Origin: an uncultured Shinella sp.
GTDB lineage: Bacteria; Pseudomonadota; Alphaproteobacteria; Rhizobiales; Rhizobiaceae
Length of the DNA: 18,213 bases
Direction of reading: 5' to 3'
Assembly: GCF_946479415.1 (NCBI RefSeq)
Contig: NZ_CAMLFY010000091.1
Location: forward strand, 1 to 18,213
Numbering within the stretch: position 1 is the stretch's first letter; each line of letters opens with the position of its first letter. Below the pieces are notes generated by a model. The model ran no database searches. It worked only from the letters and a program-made list of their open reading frames with translations, and had not been told where the DNA came from. Shown here piece after piece: positions 7,583 to 15,761 of this stretch. A program made the position numbers and the translations under genes.

Positions 7583-8362
7583 ATGCTGATCGATACCCAT
7601 TGCCATCTGGATTTTCCGGATTTCGCTGCGGAGCGCGACGATATCGTCGCGCGCGCGCATGCGGCCGGCGTCAGGCAGATGATCACCATCTCGACGCGAG
7701 TGAAGAAGTTCCCGGATATCCTGGCGATCGCGGAAACCTATCCCTCGGTGTTCTGCTCGGTCGGCACGCATCCGCACAATGCGGATGAGGAACTGGACGT
7801 CACCGTCGAGGAACTCGTCACGCTGTCGCGGCATCCGCGCGTCGTGGCGATCGGCGAGGCGGGTCTCGATTACTTCTACGACAACGCGCCGCGCGAGGCG
7901 CAGGCCATCGGTCTCGTCAATCACATCGCCGCCGCCCGCGAGACCGGCCTGCCGCTCGTCATCCACAGCCGCTCGGCGGATGAGGACATGGCGGCGATCC
8001 TGACCGAGGAGACGGGGAAGGGCGCTTTCCCCTTCCTGCTGCACTGTTTCTCTTCCGGCCCGGAGCTTGCCCGTATCGGCGTGGAGCTCGGCGGCTACGT
8101 TTCCTTCTCCGGCATCCTGACCTTCCCGAAATCGGAAGAGCTGCGCGAGATCGCAAAGACCGTGCCGCTGGAGCGCATGCTGGTGGAAACCGACGCGCCC
8201 TATCTGGCACCGAAACCGTTCCGCGGAAAACGCAACGAACCGGCCTATGTGGCGCATACGGCCGCGGTTCTGGCCGAAACCGTCGGCGTCAGCGTCGATG
8301 AGATCGCCCGCATCACGACGGAAAACGCCTTCCGCATCTTCTCGAAGATGCCGCGGGTGTAG
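7583..8362 (+). CDS. tatD: TatD-family metal-dependent hydrolase / deoxyribonuclease
   Basis: The 259-residue product is a TIM-barrel metal-dependent hydrolase of the TatD/YcfH family, members of which have 3'-5' DNase activity. Metal ligands are visible: H6 and H8 in DTHCHLD, E92 in IGEAGLDY, the histidine of VIHSRSADED, the histidine of LLHCFSSG, and the aspartate of ETDAPYLAPKPFRG. Length is standard. The ATG at 7583 lies seven bases after the metG stop and gives the canonical MLIDTHCHLD start. The next gene begins two bases after its stop, so metG, tatD and the hydrolase probably form one transcription unit, an association common in bacteria. The physiological substrate is not established by sequence. 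Confidence 0.94.
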   Translation: MLIDTHCHLDFPDFAAERDDIVARAHAAGVRQMITISTRVKKFPDILAIAETYPSVFCSVGTHPHNADEELDVTVEELVTLSRHPRVVAIGEAGLDYFYDNAPREAQAIGLVNHIAAARETGLPLVIHSRSADEDMAAILTEETGKGAFPFLLHCFSSGPELARIGVELGGYVSFSGILTFPKSEELREIAKTVPLERMLVETDAPYLAPKPFRGKRNEPAYVAHTAAVLAETVGVSVDEIARITTENAFRIFSKMPRV

Positions 8363-8364
8363 CC

Positions 8365-9192
8365 GTGGCCTACCGGCGCCGCTTCACCATTCTCGGCTGC
8401 GGCTCTTCACCGGGCGTCCCGCGCATCACCGGCGACTGGGGTGCGTGCGATCCGACCAACCCGAAGAACCGCCGCACCCGTGCGGCCTTCCTCGTCCAAC
8501 AGTTCGGACCCGAGGGCGTGACGACAGTCGTCATCGATACCGGCCCGGATTTCCGCGCGCAGATGATCGCGGCCGGCGTGGCAGACATCGACGCGGTGCT
8601 CTACACGCATCCCCACGCCGATCATATCCACGGCATCGACGATATCAGGGGCTTCGTGCTGCAGAACCATCAGCAGGTGCCGATCTGGGCGGATGCGCCG
8701 ACGATGGAGCGTATCCGCGAGGGATTTGGCTATTGCCTGAAAACGCCTCCCGGCAGCATGTATCCGCCGATCGTGACGGAGAACCTGATCGAGCCGAAAG
8801 AGGCACCGGTGACGATCCATGGGCGAGGGGGTGCTATAACCTTCCAACCCCATCTCCAAGTCCACGGCTCCATCCACTCGCTGGGCTTCCGCATCGGCGA
8901 TATCGCCTATTGCCCCGATGTCAGCGATTTTCCGGAAGAGACCGTGCCGCGTCTCGCCAACCTCGACGTGCTGATCGTCGATGCGCTGCAATACCGCTTC
9001 CATTCCAGCCACCTGTCGCTCAGCCAGGCGCTGGAATGGATCGAGCGGCTGAAGCCGAAGCGCGCCATCCTGACCCACATGCACGTGCCGCTCGATTACG
9101 ACACCGTGCAAAAGGAAACGCCGGATCATGTTGAACCGGCGTTTGATGGTCTTCGTTTCGAGATCGACGTTTCGGACGATCAGGCGAAATAA
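8365..9192 (+). CDS. Metallo-beta-lactamase-fold hydrolase, PhnP-like
   Basis: The 275-residue product begins with a GTG two bases after tatD. The signature [13 protein letters not shown] contains the H82-x-H84-x-D86-H87 metal ligands. The opening [20 protein letters not shown], the [10 protein letters not shown] segment and the [10 protein letters not shown] near the C-terminus match the PhnP/RNase Z-like branch of the superfamily, whose known members are phosphodiesterases acting on cyclic phosphates. Genes of this type often follow tatD in alphaproteobacteria. The last 13 bases overlap the 3' end of convergent purC. The fold and metal site are clear; the substrate is unknown and no phosphonate genes lie nearby. 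Confidence 0.88.
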   Translation: MAYRRRFTILGCGSSPGVPRITGDWGACDPTNPKNRRTRAAFLVQQFGPEGVTTVVIDTGPDFRAQMIAAGVADIDAVLYTHPHADHIHGIDDIRGFVLQNHQQVPIWADAPTMERIREGFGYCLKTPPGSMYPPIVTENLIEPKEAPVTIHGRGGAITFQPHLQVHGSIHSLGFRIGDIAYCPDVSDFPEETVPRLANLDVLIVDALQYRFHSSHLSLSQALEWIERLKPKRAILTHMHVPLDYDTVQKETPDHVEPAFDGLRFEIDVSDDQAK

Positions 9193-10133
9193 GGCTTCAG
9201 GTTCTTGCGGATGCGCTCCAGCACCGTCGCGCCCGAAAGGTCGGGCGTGAACGTCTTGCCGGTGATCTGCTCATAGGCCTGGATATAGACCTTGGAGGTC
9301 TGCTCGACGAGATCGCGCGGGATTTCCGGGATCGGGTCTTTGTAAGGATCGCAGCGCTCGGTAACCCAGGCGCGCACGAAATCCTTGTCGAAGCTCGCCG
9401 GACGGCCGCCTTCGGCAAAGCTCTTCTCATAGCTCTCGGCAATCCAGTAGCGGCTCGAATCCGGCGTATGGATTTCGTCGGCCAGAACGATGCGGCCGTC
9501 CTTGTCCGTCCCGAATTCGTATTTGGTGTCGACAAGGATAAGGCCGCGTTCGGCCGCACGGGCCTGGCCGCGCGCAAACAGCGCCAGCGCATAGCGCGAC
9601 ACCGTTTCCCACTGTTCGGCCGTCAGCAGGCCTTGCTCGAGGATTTCCTGACCGGACAGCGGTTCGTCATGGCCGCCGTCGAAGGCCTTGCTGGTCGGCG
9701 TGATGATCGGCGCGGGCAGCTTTTCGTTGTCGCGCAGGCCATCCGGCAACGTGATGCCATACATCTCGCGCTCGCCCTTGCGGTACTTCGTCAGGATCGA
9801 CGTGCTGGTGGTGCCGGCGAGATAGCCGCGCACGACGATTTCGACCGGCAGGATATCGAGCCGCGTGCCGATGACGACATTTGGGTCCGGATAGGACCGG
9901 ACATGGTTCGGGCAGATATCGGCGGTTTCCTCGAACCAGTAGCGCGCCGTCTGCGTCAGCACTTCGCCCTTGAAGGGAATGGCCGTCAGGATGACGTCGA
10001 AGGCGCTGAGGCGATCGGTGGCGATGATGACGCGGCTGCCATCGGCAAGATCGTAATTCTCGCGGACCTTGCCATTGTAGCGGTTCGGCAGTTCCGGGAT
10101 ATGGGCGTCGGAGAGAATGCGCAGGTCGCTCAT
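9180..10133 (-). CDS. purC: Phosphoribosylaminoimidazole-succinocarboxamide synthase (SAICAR synthase)
   Basis: The 317-residue product joins CAIR and aspartate using ATP in de novo purine synthesis. Recognisable segments are [13 protein letters not shown] and DRLSAFD in the ATP site, [12 protein letters not shown], and the [12 protein letters not shown] stretch followed by GGHDEPLSG. It is longer than the approximately 250-residue form and resembles the yeast Ade1-like class. Rhizobia commonly carry a second, short purC in the purCSQL cluster, so this may be a paralogue. It starts at an ATG (10131-10133). TTGACC at 10195-10200 is a possible -35 but its -10 is poor. Its 3' end overlaps the convergent hydrolase gene by 13 bases. 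Confidence 0.96.
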   Translation of the reverse strand: MSDLRILSDAHIPELPNRYNGKVRENYDLADGSRVIIATDRLSAFDVILTAIPFKGEVLTQTARYWFEETADICPNHVRSYPDPNVVIGTRLDILPVEIVVRGYLAGTTSTSILTKYRKGEREMYGITLPDGLRDNEKLPAPIITPTSKAFDGGHDEPLSGQEILEQGLLTAEQWETVSRYALALFARGQARAAERGLILVDTKYEFGTDKDGRIVLADEIHTPDSSRYWIAESYEKSFAEGGRPASFDKDFVRAWVTERCDPYKDPIPEIPRDLVEQTSKVYIQAYEQITGKTFTPDLSGATVLERIRKNLKPYFA

Positions 10134-10180
10134 CGTGGCTGGCTTTCGCTGTTGGTTCCGTCTGCCGTTTCGCTTACGGC

Positions 10181-10234
10181 CCCGGACAGTTCCGGGTCAA
10201 GGCGGATTTGGGGTCGGGACGGGATTACCCCGTC
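10181..10234 (-). promoter_or_regulatory. Two hairpins between the exporter gene and purC
   Basis: GACGGG-ATTAC-CCCGTC (10218-10234) lies directly after the exporter stop codon on the minus strand and may mark the 3' end of that mRNA. CCCGGA-CAGT-TCCGGG (10181-10196) lies about 48 bases before the purC start and may sit in its leader. Neither has a T-tract. No purine riboswitch core was recognised. Confidence 0.35.
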
Positions 10235-10237
10235 GTT

Positions 10238-11722
10238 TCAGTGTCCCGATGCTGTGACGCCCCGTAACAAGGCGAATACCGCGATGGCCAACAGGGCGAT
10301 CGTGATCGCCACCGACAAGAGGATCGTGCCATGCGCATCGACGAAGGCCAATCTGGCGGCCGCCGCGATTTCGGCACCGAGATCGCCTCCAGTCGCGTGC
10401 GCGGCCGTCATGGCCTCACCGATGGAGTTGGCCGCGCTTGCGGCTGCATCCTGCGGGGCGATGAAGGAATGGCGGTAGATCGAGTTGACGAGCACGCCGA
10501 AGATCGTGATGCCCAGTCCGCCGCCAAGCTCGTAGCCCATGCTCTCGAGCGCCCCGGCAGCGCCTGCCTTTTCCTCCGGCGCGCTGCCCATGATGGCAAT
10601 GGATGATGCGAGCAGGCCGACGCCGAGAGCAAAGCCGAGACTTGCCAGCACGGCGGGCACCACGATGCCACCGTCCTTGAAGTCGGCAAACGAGAGTGCC
10701 GCCAGCGATGCGGCTGCAATCGCCATGGAAATGGATGCCACGGCGCGCAGCCCAAACCAGGTGGTCAGCTTGCCTCCCACCGGTCCGCCCACCGCCGCGG
10801 CGATCACGAGCGGCAGCATGAACAGGCCTGCCTCCAAAGGGGTTTTGCCGAGGACGAACTGAAGCTCCTGGGCCAGCACGAGTTCGAAGCCGGCAAGGGA
10901 GCCGTTTGCCACGAAGGCCATGAGAAACCCCACGGCGATGGCGGGCTTCTTGAGCAGCGTGAGGTCGAGCATCGGCGTTGCGGAGGATACCTGCATCGCC
11001 CAGAACCAGGCCAGAAGGGCGATGCCGACGAAAAGCGGGAGCAGGGAATGGCTGTCGAGACCGGATTTGAAGCCGCTCTTGATGCCATAGACCGTCAACA
11101 TCAGCCCCGCGATGACCACGAGGGCCTGACCCGGACGCCAGCTTGCCGCCGGATTTGCTTGACGCGCGGGAACCAGCAGCCAGACCATCGGCATCACGAT
11201 CAGCATGATCGGCACGTTGACGAGAAAGACCGAACCCCACCAGAAGTGTTCGAGGAGGAGGCCGCCTGCCAGGGGGCCGATTGCTGCGCCCGCCATGCCG
11301 ACGACGCTCCACGCGCCGAGTGCGGTTGCCCGCTCCGCATCGTCGTCGAACGCCTGGCGGATGACGGCGAGAACGCAGGGCATGATCATCGCCGATCCGA
11401 TGCCGAGCGCGGCGCGGGCGGAGATCAGCATCAGCGACGATGTGGAGAAGGCCGCGGCGACGGAGGCGACGCCGAAGATGCCGAGCCCGATCAGGAGGAG
11501 CTGACGGTAGCCGATCTTGTCGGCGAGTGTCCCCATGGGAACCAGCAAGCCGGCCATTACCAGTGGGTAGATATCGATGATCCAAAGTACTTCCGTGCCG
11601 GTTGCCCCGAGTGCCAGAGTGAGTGACGGCACGGCGATATGAAGGATCGTCATATCGACGACGACCGGAACGAACGCCATCATGACGGCGGCGAGAACGA
11701 GCCAGCGATTGGGGATATGCAT
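10238..11722 (-). CDS. MFS drug exporter of the DHA2 (SmvA/QacA-like) family
   Basis: The 494-residue membrane protein has the 14-helix layout of DHA2 drug:proton antiporters. Motif A appears as GTLADKIGYRQ after the second helix and motif C as GAAIGPLAGG in the fifth. The opening VDMTILHIAVPSLTLALGA and LWIIDIYPLVMAG, and the late AGAAGALESMGYELGGGLG, closely recall Salmonella SmvA, which exports methyl viologen, acriflavine and cationic biocides. Export of quaternary ammonium or other cationic drugs across the inner membrane is therefore likely but not proven. It starts at an ATG (11720-11722) and is divergent from a TetR-family gene, with a strong inverted repeat in the 89-base gap, so it is probably repressed by that regulator. 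Confidence 0.92.
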   Translation of the reverse strand: MHIPNRWLVLAAVMMAFVPVVVDMTILHIAVPSLTLALGATGTEVLWIIDIYPLVMAGLLVPMGTLADKIGYRQLLLIGLGIFGVASVAAAFSTSSLMLISARAALGIGSAMIMPCVLAVIRQAFDDDAERATALGAWSVVGMAGAAIGPLAGGLLLEHFWWGSVFLVNVPIMLIVMPMVWLLVPARQANPAASWRPGQALVVIAGLMLTVYGIKSGFKSGLDSHSLLPLFVGIALLAWFWAMQVSSATPMLDLTLLKKPAIAVGFLMAFVANGSLAGFELVLAQELQFVLGKTPLEAGLFMLPLVIAAAVGGPVGGKLTTWFGLRAVASISMAIAAASLAALSFADFKDGGIVVPAVLASLGFALGVGLLASSIAIMGSAPEEKAGAAGALESMGYELGGGLGITIFGVLVNSIYRHSFIAPQDAAASAANSIGEAMTAAHATGGDLGAEIAAAARLAFVDAHGTILLSVAITIALLAIAVFALLRGVTASGH

Positions 11723-11735
11723 TGCGACACCGATA

Positions 11736-11784
11736 TTTACGAACGATCGTTTGGATATTGTTTTTATATACGATCGTTCGTAAA
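11736..11784. promoter_or_regulatory. Inverted-repeat operator between exporter and TetR-family genes
   Basis: TTTACGAACGATCGT (11736-11750) is repeated in perfect inverted orientation as ACGATCGTTCGTAAA (11770-11784) around a 19-base AT-rich spacer containing TTTTTATATA. Each arm also holds an internal palindrome centred on CGATCG. The arrangement fits two TetR dimers flanking the divergent promoters, whose -10 elements probably lie in the spacer. Confidence 0.75.
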
Positions 11785-11811
11785 ACTATCAAGACAGATC
11801 GGGAGATATGA

Positions 11812-12369
11812 ATGGGACGTGCACGAAAGATCACGAGAGACGACATTCTCGATGCGGCGGAGCGGGTTGTGGTGAGGCATGGCGCGGCCGGGCTTTCCAT
11901 CGACGCCGTTGCGCAGGAGGCTGGGATCAGCAAGGCGACCGTGGTCTATGACCACAAATCCAAGAGTGCCTTGCTTGCGGCGCTTGTCGAGCGGCGCGTG
12001 AAGGCGGATATGGCGGATGTCGCGGCCGGCGTGGAAGCTGCGGCGAACACGCCGCATCCCGAGCTTTTCGGGCGCATCCGCGCCGCGGAAAAGGCGGTGA
12101 CCGACACGGACCGGGCCGTGGCAATCGCCGTCAGCGCCTCGATGTCCAGCGAGGCGAGCCTGCAGCAGACGATGCGCGACTGGACCGCCATGGATCTGGC
12201 GGCGATGTCGCAAGGCGAAAATCCAAAGGCAGCTCTTCTCGCCTATCTCGCCTTGACCGGCTTCATCTACACCGAACTGTTCGGCTTTCATGAATGGACA
12301 GGTCGTGAGCGCGAGGAAATCCTCGACAGCATCCGATCGGTCTACCGCTCATATGCCGACCGTGCTTGA
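11812..12369 (+). CDS. TetR/AcrR-family transcriptional regulator
   Basis: The 185-residue product has an N-terminal TetR helix-turn-helix. ITRDDILDAAERVV forms the first helix, and SIDAVAQEAGISKATVVYDHKSKSALL the recognition region, at about residues 8-53. The usual YYHF is here VVYDH. The remainder is a helical ligand-binding and dimerisation domain without close motifs. The ATG at 11812 follows GGGAG by six bases. It is divergent from the SmvA-like exporter and shares a 15-base inverted-repeat operator with it, so it likely represses both the exporter and itself and releases DNA on binding a cationic drug. The ligand is inferred from context. Its 3' end converges on gbcB with a 47-base gap holding only a weak GGCGG/CCGCC pairing. 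Confidence 0.92.
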   Translation: MGRARKITRDDILDAAERVVVRHGAAGLSIDAVAQEAGISKATVVYDHKSKSALLAALVERRVKADMADVAAGVEAAANTPHPELFGRIRAAEKAVTDTDRAVAIAVSASMSSEASLQQTMRDWTAMDLAAMSQGENPKAALLAYLALTGFIYTELFGFHEWTGREREEILDSIRSVYRSYADRA

Positions 12370-12416
12370 GGGCGGATTGCGGACGTTCGTATTGACGCTT
12401 CTGAAGCCGTAGCCGC

Positions 12417-13478
12417 CTAAACCTCCACGCTTACGCGGCCGATCGGCTTGGAACAGCAGGCGAGGATGTAGTTGTCCTCAATATCCTCGTCCGTGATGCC
12501 GCCATTGTGAACCATATGGACCTGGCCATCGGTCTTGCGGATCTTGCAGGTGCCGCAGATGCCCATGGAGCACCCCGAGGGGATGAACAAGCCGGCGGAT
12601 TTCGCAGCCGCCAGGATCGTATCCGTCTCGCTGCATTTCGCGGTAACGCCGGAGAATGCGAACTCGATTTCTGCCTGGTTCTGCGCATCGGGAACCACGT
12701 CCTCCGGCACGTCTTCGGCATTTGCGGGCTCGGCCGAAAAACTCTCCTGATGGTAGCGGCTCATGTCGTAGCCGAGAGCGGTCAAGGCCTCTCGAACGGC
12801 TCGCATGAAGGGCTCGGGACCGCAGCAGAAGACCTCGCGGTCGAGATAATCCTGCGCCATCAGGCCAAGCATGATCTGGTTGAACATGCCGCGATAGCCC
12901 GTCCAGGGCCGAAAGGGGTCGGCTTCCTCGACGACCCATTTCAGGTCGATGCCGACGATGCGCGACGCCATCAGCTCCATTCGCTCGCGCAGGATGATTT
13001 CCGAGGGGCGGCGTGCGCAGTTGATGAAGACGATATCCGGTTCGCGCCCGGAATCGTACATCCACGTCGTCATCGCCACCATCGGCGTGATGCCGGAGCC
13101 GGCCGAGATGAAGAGGTATTTTTCGGCCGGATGATGGGCGATCGAGAACTTCCCGGCCGGGCCAATCGCCCGGATGCGCATGCCCTTGTGCAGGTTGTCG
13201 AGCATCCAGCGGGTGCCGAGCGATGCGCGCTGGGCCTTGACGGTGATCGTCAGAGCCGTCGGTCGCGAAGGAGAGGAGGATATCGTATAGGTCCGGTAGA
13301 GCGGCCCGCCGAGGACAGGCAGCTCCAGGGTAACGAATTGACCGGGATCGTGGTTGAACAGCGCACCGGACGGGCTCTGGAAGCTGAAGGTCACGACATC
13401 GGGTGCTTCCGGCGTGCGCGTCACGCATTCGAGCATTTCCGCGTCGGTCCAGAAGGCGAGGTTCTTGAAGACGCCCAT
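12417..13478 (-). CDS. gbcB: Betaine monooxygenase reductase subunit (GbcB-like ferredoxin reductase)
   Basis: The 353-residue product passes electrons from NAD(P)H to the Rieske oxygenase encoded just upstream. Domain order is a flavin-binding barrel with RTYTISSSP (62-70), an NAD-binding domain with SAGSGITPM (125-133) and CCGPEPFM (218-225), then a plant-type 2Fe-2S ferredoxin with C303-x4-C308-x2-C311-x29-C341. The C-terminal HNGGITDEDIEDNYILACC segment is very close to that of Pseudomonas GbcB. The ATG at 13476-13478 is chosen because GCGGAG precedes it and it falls five bases after the stop of gbcA; an upstream in-frame start at 13541 would overlap gbcA. The two genes clearly form an operon. 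Glycine betaine is the likely substrate of the pair, but other betaines are possible. Confidence 0.9.
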   Translation of the reverse strand: MGVFKNLAFWTDAEMLECVTRTPEAPDVVTFSFQSPSGALFNHDPGQFVTLELPVLGGPLYRTYTISSSPSRPTALTITVKAQRASLGTRWMLDNLHKGMRIRAIGPAGKFSIAHHPAEKYLFISAGSGITPMVAMTTWMYDSGREPDIVFINCARRPSEIILRERMELMASRIVGIDLKWVVEEADPFRPWTGYRGMFNQIMLGLMAQDYLDREVFCCGPEPFMRAVREALTALGYDMSRYHQESFSAEPANAEDVPEDVVPDAQNQAEIEFAFSGVTAKCSETDTILAAAKSAGLFIPSGCSMGICGTCKIRKTDGQVHMVHNGGITDEDIEDNYILACCSKPIGRVSVEV

Positions 13479-13483
13479 GGCGC

Positions 13484-14737
<1,254 letters not shown>

Positions 14738-14759
14738 TCAGCGTGTTCGACTGAGGGGA

Positions 14760-14788
14760 ATTGTCCTTGCGACAAGCTCGATTGACAA
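14760..14788 (-). promoter_or_regulatory. Candidate gbcAB promoter
   Basis: On the minus strand TTGTCA (14783-14788) and GACAAT (14760-14765) are separated by 17 bases. Transcription would begin near 14753, giving a leader of about 30 bases. The -10 overlaps the palindrome at 14761-14775. Confidence 0.45.
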
Positions 14789-14824
14789 CGGCACTTTTTT
14801 TGATGTGAAATTAGTTATTCTAAT
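14761..14824. promoter_or_regulatory. Two LysR-type T-N11-A palindromes in the lysR-gbcA gap
   Basis: ATTAG-TTATT-CTAAT (14810-14824) is a perfect interrupted palindrome containing T-N11-A, centred about 64 bases upstream of the predicted gbcAB start, where LysR regulators usually bind. A second, TTGTC-CTTGC-GACAA (14761-14775), overlaps the predicted -10. Together they suggest direct control by the divergent LysR-family protein. Confidence 0.55.
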
Positions 14825-14848
14825 GTCAGACGCTTTTGAGGCGCCATC

Positions 14849-15727
14849 ATGCGAAGACCCTACGATCTTCCTTCCCTGACCGCTCTGGCCTGCTTCGAGG
14901 CGGCTGCGCGAAAGGCGAGTTTCAAGGATGCGGCCCGGGAGATGAACGTCACGCCGGCGGCCATCAGCCACCAGATCAAGGCGCTGGAGACAGACCTCGG
15001 TTGCAGCCTGTTCGTCCGCCGCAGCCGCGGCGTCGAGTTGACGGAGAAGGGGGCGTTCCTCTTCCTCTCGATTCGGCGCGGTTTCGAGGCGATGTCGGAA
15101 ACCGTCGCGCAGATTCGCGATCGCCGCGACACCGTGGATGTGACGATCCGCACGACCACGGCCGTGAGTTCATTCTGGCTTACGCCGAAAATCACCGCCT
15201 TCTGGAAAATTCATCCGGCCGTGAGTGTTTCCCAGATTACCAGCGATATCCCCGGCGTGAGCGGTCCGTGCGACCTGAGCATCCACTATGGCGATCCGGA
15301 GGAGAACGGCGTCGAGCATCGCATCCTCTTCCAGGATCGTATCGTGGCGCTCGGCACGCCCGAATTCGCCGCGCAGCATCGCATTGCCGGCATCGACGAT
15401 CTGCTCAAGGTGCCGCTGATCCATATGAGCAATGAGGAAAACGGCTGGACGACCTGGGCCGACTGGTTCGGCTGGCTGGGACACGCGGCGCCGAAGGGTC
15501 GTGGTTTCTACGTGAACAACTATATGATCGCGCTTCAGGCCGCCCAGGACGATGTGGGGGCGGTGCTGGGCTGGGACGGGCTGGCGAGAACCGTGATGGA
15601 GACCGGACGTCTTGTCCCTCTGGTGCCGGAGACCGTTGCCTCTCCGGTGCCTTTTCATTTGAAAATCCATGCCAAGGCGACCAGCCAGGCGCGTCTGTTT
15701 GCAGATTGGCTGGTCAAGACGATCTAG
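14849..15727 (+). CDS. LysR-family transcriptional regulator (GcvA-like)
   Basis: The 292-residue product has the standard LysR length. The winged helix-turn-helix covers about residues 6-65 (LTALACFEAAARKASFKDAA, then VTPAAISHQIKALE and LFVRRSRGVELTEKG), followed by a substrate-binding effector domain. The sequence pattern (PSLTALACFEAAAR, AISHQIKALE) is that of the GcvA branch. It starts at an ATG with GAGG seven bases upstream and is divergent from gbcAB, with two T-N11-A palindromes between them. It therefore probably controls gbcAB and possibly the flavin oxidoreductase in response to a betaine or a demethylated product. Pseudomonas uses the AraC-type GbdR for the same task, so this is a different regulatory solution. 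It converges on the next gene with 34 bases between stops. Confidence 0.93.
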   Translation: MRRPYDLPSLTALACFEAAARKASFKDAAREMNVTPAAISHQIKALETDLGCSLFVRRSRGVELTEKGAFLFLSIRRGFEAMSETVAQIRDRRDTVDVTIRTTTAVSSFWLTPKITAFWKIHPAVSVSQITSDIPGVSGPCDLSIHYGDPEENGVEHRILFQDRIVALGTPEFAAQHRIAGIDDLLKVPLIHMSNEENGWTTWADWFGWLGHAAPKGRGFYVNNYMIALQAAQDDVGAVLGWDGLARTVMETGRLVPLVPETVASPVPFHLKIHAKATSQARLFADWLVKTI

Positions 15728-15761
15728 ATCTCCGTCGCGCCTGCGTTCGGCGTTCTCCCCG

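Noticed and set aside
5326..7689. Very long open frame (787 codons) antisense to metG
   Set aside because: It is a codon-bias shadow of metG in high-GC DNA; the product resembles no family and it covers several gene boundaries.
10134..10237. Possible purine riboswitch upstream of purC
   Set aside because: Two simple hairpins exist, but no three-way junction or conserved purine-aptamer core was seen.
9468..10478. Plus-strand frame of 336 codons across purC and the exporter 3' end
   Set aside because: It covers the 3' end of one gene and most of another and has no protein-like pattern.
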